DNA of 44,202 nucleotides, taken from the NCBI GenBank assembly GCA_002224055.1, contig AZLU01000294.1, positions 1 through 44,202 of the forward strand, in the 5' to 3' direction. The position numbers were made by a program, and so were the translations under genes. Positions within the stretch are counted from its first letter, which is position 1, and each line of letters opens with the position of its first letter. The notes beneath the pieces were generated by a model that saw nothing but the letters and a program-made list of their open reading frames with translations, was not told the origin of the DNA and made no database searches. Of the stretch, positions 24,504-34,134 are shown piece after piece. Source of the DNA: Pezizomycotina sp. ARF18 (taxonomy: Eukaryota > Ascomycota).

Positions 24504-26085
24504 ATGCCTGGATCAAACAACGCACCTCGCTCTGGCTCAAGTCCTAGCTCTAACTCTAGCTCCTTTCCCGACGACCCTGCTAGCTCTGCATCATCCGGTT
24601 CCAAGAGCAAACAGCAGCACCAGGAGACGAAGAAGAACACTATGGATTCTTCCTCCACCACCCTCTCGTCTTCTTCCAAGACGGTAACGTTCTCGGAGTC
24701 GCAATGGATCATCTACGTAGTGGTCCCATTGGTGCTTGCAATAATATGGTACGTTTATCTTTTTTTTTTTTTTTTTTTTTTTTCCTAGAAATTCTTCCAA
24801 CTTTTCTTTCTAATTTGTACATGGCTTGTACAAGATACATTTCTCTCATTTTTCATCCTGTCCGGGCATTTTCCCACGTTCAGATGGAGCATGTCTCCTT
24901 CACCCAGCTGCTGCTGCCTTCTCCCGCCTGGAAGGTCCTGTACCGACTTGGAGGAGGCCTTGGGATTTTTTCTCTTCCTCGGCGTTTTTAATGGTTGTAC
25001 TGACTTGAACGATCTGTCACTTGTTGCAATTGACCCTTATCCTCCTAGAATCAAGACATATTTATCCTTGTTCACCCGTATTTTGTTGTTCCTGTTGGAA
25101 AATGAAAAGAAGATATGTTCTGGGTATGAGTGGTTGTTTACATGTTAAACGTTGATAGAAAGTTCATAATGCTTATAATCGTGATTGGGCGACGAATGCC
25201 TACAGGCTCTACACATACCACCTCGTGCGGACGGCACTCGAGCCGATACACAATCGGCACATATGCTTGCTGATCGCTCACCCTGATGATGAGGCTATGT
25301 TCTTTGCGCCGTCGATACTGGCTCTGACAAAGCCGGAATTACAAAATACGATCAGCGTGATATGTTTCAGTAGTGGTTAGTGTTCCTCTACGACGATATG
25401 TAACATGGCCATGGGGAAGAAGAAAAGGGGACTAGCTGGCTGGCGGAAAAACGATGATCGAACTCGAATTTTAGTTGACTCAAACTTCTTCTTTCCACAG
25501 GTGACGCCGACGGCCTTGGTGAGATACGCAAGAAGGAACTCGTCAAGTCCTGCGAACGGCTGGGGATACCGTCGCATCCGACTTCTGTCACCGTCCTTGA
25601 GCACCCTTCCCTTCCCGACAGTATGACGACTGAGTGGCCTGCTGCTACCGTCGGCGCATTGCTCGCCAAGACGCTCTCTGCGCAGCCTGACGTCGATACC
25701 CTACTTACGTTCGACCGCGACGGTGTCTCCTCGCATCCGAACCACGTCGCCGTCATGATGGGGGCGAGGCACTTCATCTCCAAACAGGTTCACCAACACC
25801 CAGTCCTGCTGTACACTCTCACAAGCGTGGCCCTGCACAGAAAGTACGCGGGAATACTAGACGGGACGACGACGCTGCTGCTTAGATTCCTATTCGGTAA
25901 GGAAGGATGGGGAGGAGAAGGCGCACCGAGGAAGCACTGTTCGTCAGCGGGTGGAATGGCTACAGGGCCGCACAAAATGCGATGACGGCGGGGCACCAGA
26001 GCCAGATGAGGTGGTTCCGGTGGGTTGGATCGTGCTTAGCCGGTATATGGTCATCAACGATCTGAAGTTGGTTGACGTGGTTTGA
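24504..26085 (+). CDS. gpi12: GPI12/PIG-L N-acetylglucosaminyl-phosphatidylinositol de-N-acetylase
   Basis: This enzyme removes acetate from GlcNAc-PI at the ER membrane, the second step of GPI-anchor synthesis. Exon 1 (24504-24748) encodes a Ser-rich leader and the membrane anchor [18 protein letters not shown] 24642 is an alternative start. Intron 1 (24749-25205, GTACGT to TACAG, 457 bases, with a long T-run) is followed by exon 2 (25206-25375). That exon carries [10 protein letters not shown] (residues 106-115), with the metal-binding His and Asp. Intron 2 is 25376-25500. Exon 3 carries [26 protein letters not shown] (third metal ligand) and HRKYAGILD. The conserved tail [17 protein letters not shown] and [16 protein letters not shown] needs two one-base corrections (near 25930 and 26025). 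The stop is then TGA 26083-26085. Without them the frame stops at 25985. It is convergent with the PPR gene. Confidence 0.92.
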
Positions 26086-26612
26086 GCATGAGAAGAGGAA
26101 AGTTGTAAAGACGCACGGCCTAGCAAAAGGAGTGGGAGAAAAGCGAAAGAAAAGACATTCCCTACTTGAATTTGTTATTAGGATGCCTAAATGGTTTCTC
26201 TCTTTCTGAATTAGCAATCGTTTCTCATAGACTGTATGAATATATCAAAAAGTTGTAAATACCAAGCCACTACTACGTCTACATCCTCGAATCAAGTTGA
26301 AGATTCTAACAAGCAGATTGCTTCGGGTGGAGAATTCAAACACGATACACAAAGTTCGCACTTATTTTCGGTCCCACTATACGTCCAACCGATGTTAAAG
26401 TACAAGTGTCGTGTTGTGACCTAATATCCAGGGATACTTAACAAACCGCATTTTAGACTAAGGGTATTAAGTATCTACAGGAATCTATTATAATCTACAG
26501 ATTTGATCAAGTTCTTCTGAAATATTTACAATATCCGTGTATCCTATCTATGATAAGTTTTGATTGACGCAATGCTTATTAAGAAAGGTCTGTGCAGCGC
26601 CGCGATTGTAAA
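26086..26612. other. Spacer between convergent genes
   Basis: This 527-base stretch lies between the 3' ends of GPI12 and the PPR gene. It should contain both untranslated ends. A short open frame at 26236-26424 is not convincing, and nothing else is seen. Confidence 0.6.
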
Positions 26613-28572
26613 TTAAAGAGCCTTGCTACGTAGGAACGCTAGTTCCTGACCGCGTGCAGGCCCTCGTTTTAATTTGAGTTTAGGGAAATTCCAAGAGACG
26701 CGCCGGATGGAGCCGGTCTTCTCGTCAAGCAGTAAATATTTCCCATACCTCTTGACGATCTTCGCGCGGAATAGTGCCCAAACCTTCTGCTTGTGAACAT
26801 ACGTGAGCTTCGGTCTGGAACCCCATTTTTTACTCTTCTTCGGCTGCGTAGCCTTCCTGCAGCGCAATTCCTTCCTCATGACGGCCCTCAAAAGCCTCGG
26901 CACCCAGGTCTCTAGCAGTTTTTCCCATTTGACGAGCAAGCTCGTCGCTTGGGCCAGCTCCCCGTACTCGTAGAAGTCCCTGTGCAAAGCGAGTATTTCT
27001 TCCTGGGTTCGGCCACTGGCGGCTTCCGCTTCGGCCCTCTTTTAAATTTCGCACTCGCCTTGTAATTTTTCGGAATAATCTCCTTCCTCATCGTCGCGTA
27101 CACATGGTTCAGCAGATTCATCGCCCTCCGGAGTCTACCGCACTTGACGTAGGAGCGAAACAGCCAGCCCGTGATACGGAGATCGGCGTTGAGGTTCTTG
27201 TGTCGTCCGGCGATGTACCTGTGCAACTCGATCACCCTTCTCGCGTTGAAAAGCTTGTACTTTCTTGAAGCGAAGGTATACGCCCAGCGCATGAATGTTG
27301 TCCATGTCTGCGGGAATATTTTCAGGTTGTATCCCTCGGAGAGGATATCGAAAGCTTGTAGGGCGATGTCGAAACGGAAGTTCTGGCAGAACACAGTTAC
27401 AACAGTGTGTATTGAATGGCTGGAAGGGTACAGCGGAGACCCGGCGCTTACTGTCGGTACGAATTTGACGTCGAACGGTCCGTCGAGCGCGGTCCTTAAT
27501 GAAGGCGCTGGTCGCGACTGCTTGTCCTGCGTTGTCCGTACAGAGCGCTCCTCGGCCTTTCCAATCGGCGGCACCGGCGCCGGCGCCGCTATCCACACGG
27601 GCTGCATGGTGGTCCTATTCATAAACGTAATACCCCAGAAATTCGAAAGGAACTCGAAAACGGCGTTAATATTACCGTACCTGCTGCTACTAAGGATGAG
27701 AAGGTCGACGGTCATATTGGACGGTTGCAGGCCATCAGCGAGCATGTTATTGAAGATAGTCCGGGTTCTCGTCTCCATATCTCCAATCTTGTTTACCAGT
27801 GCCGTTCCTCCGTTCCGCAATACGCTGGCCCGTCACGAGCCTGGTCAGGCCATCCTTTGGGGTCCCTACCCCCAGAGCGATATAGGAGTTGTACGTCCAC
27901 GTCGTAGGTTTTATTCCCGCAGCAAGCATCTCCTGCCAGAGCCTCTCGCCGTAGGACCGCTTCTGCGTCCACCTGGCGCACTCAAGCAGGTGAGTGTAAT
28001 CCTCAGACCTGAGTGCCTGATCGCGCTGCTTCATGCAGCGCAACACCTCGTCGATCCTTCCCCAGAATTCCTGCACGCTATCGTCCCAAGAGATTGCGTA
28101 GTAACCCCTCTTGCCAATTTTGCTACCTAGCTGCGCGCGGTGGCCTCTTTTGTGGAAAACTTCCGCGGGCTAAGGGAGTGTAGGAGGAGGGAGAGGTCAT
28201 TATAGATAAGTCGTCAAGGTAATTGGCCATGCTAACTCTGGTGAAGTGCCTCCATATGTTGTTAAGGTTGCTGTCTGCTAGCGACAGCATGAACTCGCGA
28301 ACGACTAAGGGCGATTGTCGGCGTGGAAGGAGGGGTGGGCCCCAGTGGCTTTCCATGGAGGCATTGCCGTTACCGTTGCCATTGCCATGACTCCCACTTC
28401 TGCCTGCTACTTGATTGGGCCTGGTAGCAAATTTGCGGCGGGATTGAACATGATACTGCTGCGACTGTTTGCTGAGGAAGACATTCGTTCCTGTACCCCG
28501 CGGCAGAGGCGGAGGAGCATTATGTACGCAATTAACCGGCCGAAGCGTTATTGCATATGGCCGGCTAAGCAT
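26613..28572 (-). CDS. Mitochondrial pentatricopeptide-repeat protein, frameshifted
   Basis: A protein of about 650 residues begins at ATG 28572 with a basic, Ser/Gln-rich leader (MLSRPYAITLRP..., SRRKFATRP) typical of mitochondrial import. The helical core follows. SYGERLWQEMLAAGIKPTTW and TRTIFNNMLADGLQPSNMTV are PPR-like units, and ILSEGYNLKIFPQTWTTFMR is another. A Gly/Asn tract (NGNGNGNG) lies before the core. The C-terminus reads EEILALHRDFYEYGELAQ, KYLLLDEKTGSIRRVSWNFP and AFLRSKAL, and ends near 26613. Such proteins bind organellar transcripts and aid their maturation or translation; the target here is unknown. One-base losses near 28198, 28125, 27820 and 27010 break the frame. A 319-codon open frame on the opposite strand (27171-28130) is a shadow. 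The gene shares a promoter region of about 450 bases with SHG1. Confidence 0.85.
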
Positions 28573-29021
28573 CTCATTGCCCAAGGGACGGCTCTATGTG
28601 CCTCTATGAAAATGAAGGTGATCAATTGTGCCCCGCCCCTTTTGCGAAAGATTTTCTGGAGATAAACAGAGAAATTGAGCTATTCCATAGTATGTATGAA
28701 CGTGATAATACAATATTTAAGAATACCCTTAGCGTTTTTCCTTTGTCGTCTTTTTTTTTTCCTTTATCCTTTTTCCTTTTTTTTTTTTTTTTTTGCTTTT
28801 TCCTCCTAGCTGCTCCTTCTGCTTTCCGATGTTTTTTCTGCAAGTGCAGCTCTTTTTTTCCCCAATTATTTTGCCTCCTTCTCATCCAAGAACTTCTCTC
28901 TGCGACAACTTGCAATTCCACACGACACCAGCGATTTCCCCAGGCGGCCTGCTGGTCTAATCGACCCAGACGATAATTTCCCTCACTACCTATCGTTTCT
29001 GCAGACGCTTACAACCCTCCA
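28573..29021. promoter_or_regulatory. Shared promoter region between the divergent PPR and SHG1 genes
   Basis: The 449 bases separate two divergent starts. On the plus strand a pyrimidine-rich tract (about 28738-28880, with a T-run of about 18 and TCCTCCTAG) precedes the SHG1 start. Pyrimidine tracts of this kind are common in fungal core promoters and 5' leaders. The GCTTTTTCCTCCTAG segment also resembles a 3' splice site, so a 5'-UTR intron is possible. No factor-binding site is assigned. Confidence 0.5.
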
Positions 29022-31123
29022 ATGATGCCAGACACGGTAAAGTCTACGCCGGCAGGAGAGGCTGCTGCTCCGGCTTCTACAAACGGCACCAGTGCTGGTC
29101 CTAGCGCCGCCACCGTGCCGGATCAGAAGTCGCCTACGCAGCCGTCGCCCGAAAGCCTTAAGACTGCTTTCAAGAAGCGCGGCCACTTCGACCACATGCG
29201 GAAATCCATCTCGATACATTCAATAAATCTGTAAGTCTGCTAAGTGGGCACCTTAGACATGCGGCCGGACACATTTAATTACCATTGGGTCTCCTCTCCG
29301 TTACTTTTTGTGCTTCTAGGATTCCTTTGATTTTTTTTTTTTTTCTAATTTTAATTGATGAAAAGGACTTCAAATCGTCGTTTACAACATCCTTAACAGA
29401 CCTCGTCACCTCCGAAACCTCGCGCGACAGTTCGCTTCTTACCCGCGACCGAACGAAAGCCAGATTGCTCATCGAGGGAGCAATAGAGCGGCAGGACATC
29501 TACCGTGATGTCGAGGAGAGGGTGCAGGCCATGCTAGAGGAGCGGAGGAAAGAACTGGAAGACATGGTGGCCACGATAATGGAAGAGAATACGGGGATCA
29601 AGCGGGCCGTCAAGAAGGAAAGCACGGAAGCACCGCCGCCACCACGCACAACCGATGGCGCGGCGAAAGTAAACGGGTTAAGAAGGTTACAGCAATAGAG
29701 GACGCAGACGGAGATATACAGATGGATGACGGCGAGCCCGCAATCAGAACAGAGCCTCCCCCGTGATCCTTGACACGAAGAAAGTCGATGGGGGTGAGAA
29801 GGACATTGAAAACCAGCAATTAACGCTTAACGCGTAGGAAGGCACGTGCGATCTGCATCAACTTCGTCGGCGCAGACACCTGCACGGGAGCTGCCGCAGC
29901 CGCCGCAGCCTCCATTACAAGAAAGCACTGAGGATGAAGGCGAGATTGAAAGCACAAAGGAAGCAGCTATCAAGAGCGAACCTAAAGACTTTGAAATGGA
30001 TCTCGATCGTCCGGAAGCAGCCGCCCCGCCGGCCGTACCCAAGGGCTTCTGCTGCTATTTCAACATCAACACCTAAACTCGATAGCCCGAAAGATGCCAA
30101 ATCGGCTACACCTACTTTACAGTTACCCGCTCCGATAACCGGTCTCCGTCAACGCGCGAAGGCAGCCGCAGCTCTGTAGCACCGCGGCCCGAAGCAGCTG
30201 CACAAGGTCTACGCCGAAGGCAAAAGCGGGATCGTCAGACGCCGACAGCCGTGAAAACGTCGAAGCAGCCAGCGGAGAGTCATCTGGAACGCCACGACAG
30301 TAACCGCTCAGCCGGCGAAGAACGGGACAGAGACAGGACAGGATAGGGAGCGCCATCGCGAACGTGGAAGCACACGGGACGCCGAGGATAAGACAAGGCG
30401 GCGCGAACGCGACAACGATTCGTCCCGGGAGCGTGATCGTGATCGTGATCGTGATCGCGACCGTGAATGGCGGCGCAGAGATTCGGATATCGATAGATAC
30501 ACACCTAACGAGAGGGAAAGGGGAGAAGAACGGTATCGGCCCAGAGAGCGGAGTCGAGAAGATAGGGATCGGGAGTCACGGTACCGGCCGGCCGCGGCGG
30601 CGCGGGATGATGATAGAGACGATAGGTATCGCCGGTATCGAGACGCAGCCGCGAGCGGGACAGGGAAAGGGAAAGAGAACGGATTTTACGACCGGGGCAG
30701 GCGCTACGATAGTTACACGGGTGACCACTTTAGGGAAACGGACAGTTACCGTGGCGATAGGGACAGAGGCGGCAGCAGGGAGCGAGAGAGGGAGCGGGAA
30801 AGAAGTCACGAAGGAGCAGGGAGAGGGACCGGGACCGGACCGCTATAGGGATAGAGACAGGAGCCTTGATCGTAGGGACCGTGAGCGTGAGCGGGAGCGG
30901 AGCCGGAGTAGGGAGAGGAGGCTCCGGGAGAGGGAACGAAAAGGGAAAGAGACTGGGAGCGAGAGCGTGATAGAGATAGAGACCGGGACAGGGATAGGGA
31001 ACGGGATAGAGACCGGACAAAGACAGAGAGACGGATCGGGATCGTAGACCGATGCGTTCCAAGACACCTTCACGCGAACGTGATGACGATCGCAGAGATC
31101 GACGCTATTATGATAGGGCATAA
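29022..31123 (+). CDS. shg1: SHG1/BOD1-type COMPASS subunit with Arg-Asp/Arg-Glu tail, frameshifted
   Basis: Shg1 belongs to COMPASS, the Set1 complex that methylates histone H3 lysine 4. The start is one of two adjacent ATGs at 29022 and 29025. Exon 1 ends at 29230, after FKKRGHFDHMRKSI and (with one restored base) FDTFNKS. The intron begins GTAAGT at 29231. Homology favours an end at 29365 (GAAAAG), giving DFKSSFTTSL in frame; the canonical TTCTAG at 29319 is the other choice. The domain continues TDLVTSETSRDSSLLTRDR, KARLLIEGAIERQDIYRDVE. An acidic, Pro-rich linker follows (ESTEDEGEIES, EPKDFEMDLD). The tail is full of RD, RE and RS dipeptides (from about 30360) and ends RRDRRYYDRA with a TAA at 31121-31123. 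The tail is split among frames by several indels. Shg1 in yeast is much shorter; long RD/RE tails occur in filamentous fungi. Confidence 0.87.
30431..30466 (+). repeat. GTGATC hexanucleotide repeat inside SHG1
   Basis: Tandem copies of GTGATC/GCGACC (reading CGTGAT, Arg-Asp) lie within the coding tail. Further impure RD/RE repeats lie at about 30780-30830 and 30945-31025. Confidence 0.85.
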
Positions 31124-31927
31124 CGATAGGCGTATTTAACATAGTGATACACCATCTAGAAAAGACCTAATACAAATGCATAGAAGCTGCATCGAGAGCA
31201 TCGAAGTGCACTACGTCCCGTCGTTAATGTAACGTGTTCTGTTTTTTTGTGAATCACCCAGCAGTAGATTTCGCTTGCTGAAGTTATGATTGTACTACTA
31301 TATTGACACTATGGTGGTATGCTGGAGCATTGTAGCAGTATATACGTTTTTGTTCGTTCTAGAGTGAAAGAGGATGAAAAAAGACCCAAAAAAGAGAGAA
31401 AAAAGAATCAGACTTTGGACGGATTTGCGGATCCCAAACACAACCAAGGAAACTCCAGGAGGAGTGATATGTCCAAGCGTGAAAACCCTTGCAGGAAGAT
31501 TCAAGAGAATAATATTTAGATATATATTATATGACAAAATACTTTAAAAAGGAAAGATAAATGAAATAACTCCACCGTGAAGGGCAAAACATATATATAA
31601 CATTAAAGTATGTGGACTTTGGGGATAAAGACTTTAGGAAAAACAGCAACGTCGTTACGAATAATTATAATGCTTGCGAAAGGAATGAAAGTATGCCAGG
31701 AAAAACGAGCTGAAAGTAGTTGAAAGTAATAATGGATAAAAACTAGAGCCGGCTTAGGAGAAATATCATGTCGGAAAAAGTCGTGATTAATAGACGTCAA
31801 TGAAAGGGAAAAGATCGTGATTTATCCAGTATTAGAGAATTAATTTCGTTAACAAGGAGTCTGCGAGTAATAGGTTGTAGTAACGGATGCGCCTGATAAC
31901 TGAGTGGATACGCCACCACATCGAGAT
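31124..31927. other. Spacer between convergent SHG1 and DMA genes
   Basis: About 800 AT-rich bases should contain both 3' ends. Short frames (31298-31537, 31319-31519, 31603-31800) are not protein-like. The end of the DMA gene may extend to about 31850. Confidence 0.5.
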
Positions 31928-34134
31928 TTAACCTCCCAGGCCATCGAGAACAAAGGCCCGATATGATTTTTAGGCGTCAATGGTCCGTTATCCCCGTGAA
32001 TAGGGTGGTCGGGATCTGTTTCGTCCCTACTTGAGCCGGCAACGGTCAATCCGAGATTCAGCGAAGGGTACTATCGGAACCATTCCTCAAGGGCTTTCTT
32101 TTTGGTGGCGGCGCAATTGCGATGGGCCGAGAAGACTTCCTTCGCCGTTATTACCCTGGTCAGGTGTATGATTCAAGTCCAAGGCGGACATGGCTAATGA
32201 AGGTGCCGCTGAGTGTTCCAATTCATTTTCGGCGGTCCCATGATTGCTGTTGCTATCGAGTGATACGAAAGTCTCGTTTGCGCCATTCATGATCTGCTGA
32301 TGGTTGTTCTCGTTAACAAAGGAGGATGCGCTCCTTGCATACATGGGTGGAGACTCAGGTTCCGGGCCGTGAAGGTTTTCGTTTCCAGCACCTGTGCCAG
32401 TCATTTCAGAGTCGCTGCGATGTCCCCGTTTGCAGCTATCGTTGGTGGAATTTCGCTAGACATTGCAAGAGAAGCCAGAGGTTGAGAGGGCGGTTCCGCC
32501 GCGGTGGCAGTTGGGGGTTCTACTGCTGCTGCCGCTGCTGATTGTGCAGACGTAACAACGACGACACCGTCTTCGTCCTGGTCCGATTGGGCATTCACAA
32601 CTGGCAGTGCCGGTTGGGGAGGCTCATCTTCAACCATTTGCCATGCATTATCTTCCTCAATATCGCGCTCTAGGTCCGCTACAGCTCTACAGTTCGGACA
32701 CAGAAAGGTCGGATAACTTTTAAGGATTATCGGCCTGACGCACTTGTAATGCATACATGAGAGCAAGGCGCTACGAAAAGTGATTGACAAGGCTATTGGC
32801 GAGCTAAATTAGTAAACGGAATAAGGGAAAAAGTGTGAGAGGGAAGAGAAAAATCCTTTTCTTACCGCCACATTCATTAAACAGATTGAACATTCGGAAG
32901 TATGGGTAGAAGACGTGTCGCTATCTTTTGGCTTCAAATTCTTCCCCAGATTTTGTAACTTCTTGTGGGTAGACATACTATGATCGAGGCGTTAGCAATA
33001 TATATATATATATATATATTCTATGTGTAAATAGACAAAGACATGCATCCCCATTGTGTTATCGGCTCTTTTCTTGCTTCCTCAAGCGGAGATGCAAGAG
33101 GATCATAGGTGATATACTCCACTGATACTTACTGAAGTTATTGAGGCCCTTTTGCCAGGCCCGGTTTAATTCAACTCTGATCTTGACGCATCTGAATATC
33201 AACTCCTCCCCGCCTTTGAAATCTATACCAAGCTGGATGATATCGCCATCGAATAACGGGAAAGCTTACTTTCAACCCCGGGCTGCTCAGTCGAATATGG
33301 TTCAGGAAGGTCCCGCTTGAGCTCTTAACATCCTTCACATACCACTGGCCCTTGCTACACCAGAACTCGCAGTGGCGGCGTGACACAACCTTAGATTTGA
33401 AGCCGACGGGGACGGGTTACCAGCATCTCGGTCGCTATACCTGCCGACGCGAATAACTTCATCGTTGTGCCGCAGGGTTCTCTCCATGGGAGGAAGGTTA
33501 GTGATTGTCTGGTGGACCTGGATCGATATGTGGCACGAATCTTATCGAGGGTGGCGGCTGTTGGGCATCGACAGCAGACTGTTGGGCCTGGTTCACTGCT
33601 GCTCCTGAGGCTCCTGCCGATGCGGTTCCGGGCGATATTGCTGGAGCCTCGTTATTCGAGGATAAAGTGGCATCGATTGACCTGGTAGAGGGGCACCTTC
33701 CGATATTGCCCGTGTTAGGGGAGCACCGTGAGCACCGTCGCAGCAGCTTTCCCGGAAGGTGAGTGTGATCTGACGCATTAGATGACTCCGCTGCTGGAGC
33801 GGTAGGCACCCTAGAAAGTCCCGAAATACCACCGACAGTAGGTAGCCAGGAGGATGTTCCACCCCGTTCGTCGTCGGGTTATTGTTGGTTAAAGGGACGT
33901 CGAACGACGGGGTGAACTAGGCTTGCAGGGGGGCTAAGATTTGGATTCGCGTTCGACATCTGTTCTGCTGCGACGGGTGCTGTCAGGTTATTTGTATTAC
34001 TGTTGGCGCCGTTGGTGCCGTTGTTGTGTTGGAGCTGTGGTGAAGGCCGTGGATCTTAAGTAGCTGAAACCACGCAGCCGCGACCGGGGAGCCGACGGCG
34101 GAGATGTTGTTGATGAAGCGTTGGTGGGCGGCAT
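31928..34134 (-). CDS. dma1: Dma1-type FHA-RING E3 ubiquitin ligase, frameshifted
   Basis: Dma proteins bind phosphothreonine through FHA and ubiquitinate targets through RING in spindle-position, septation and septin control. The start is ATG 34134 (MPPTNASSTTSPP), followed by the conserved RSRLRGFSYLR. A Ser/Thr/Pro linker leads to the FHA domain: SIRFVPHIDPGPPDNH, MERTLRHNDEVIRVGRYSD, VVSRRHCEFWCSKGQWYVKD, VKSSSGTFLNHIRLSSPG and RVELNRAWQKGLNNF. Intron 1 (32978-33132, with a TA microsatellite) and intron 2 (32793-32865) are GT-AG. The RING reads CSICLMNVA, PCQSLFVAPCSH, YKCVRPIIL and FLCPNCRAVADLE, a full set of zinc ligands. The tail ends near GDNGPLTPKNHIGP; with one restored base the stop is TAA 31928-31930, otherwise it runs to about 31850. 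Repeated one-base losses, for instance near 32748 and 33510, break the frame. Confidence 0.92.
32999..33019. repeat. (TA)n microsatellite within intron 1 of the DMA gene
   Basis: About ten uninterrupted TA dinucleotides lie inside the 155-base intron. Confidence 0.9.

Noticed and set aside
27171-28130. The longest open frame in the window, 319 codons on the plus strand
   Set aside because: It lies antisense to the PPR gene, whose minus-strand reading shows conserved repeat motifs and a targeting leader. The plus translation has no family features.
30364-31047. A 227-codon plus frame rich in Gly, Ile and Thr
   Set aside because: It is mostly an off-frame reading of the Arg-Asp/Arg-Glu repeats of SHG1; only its end briefly coincides with the real frame after an indel.
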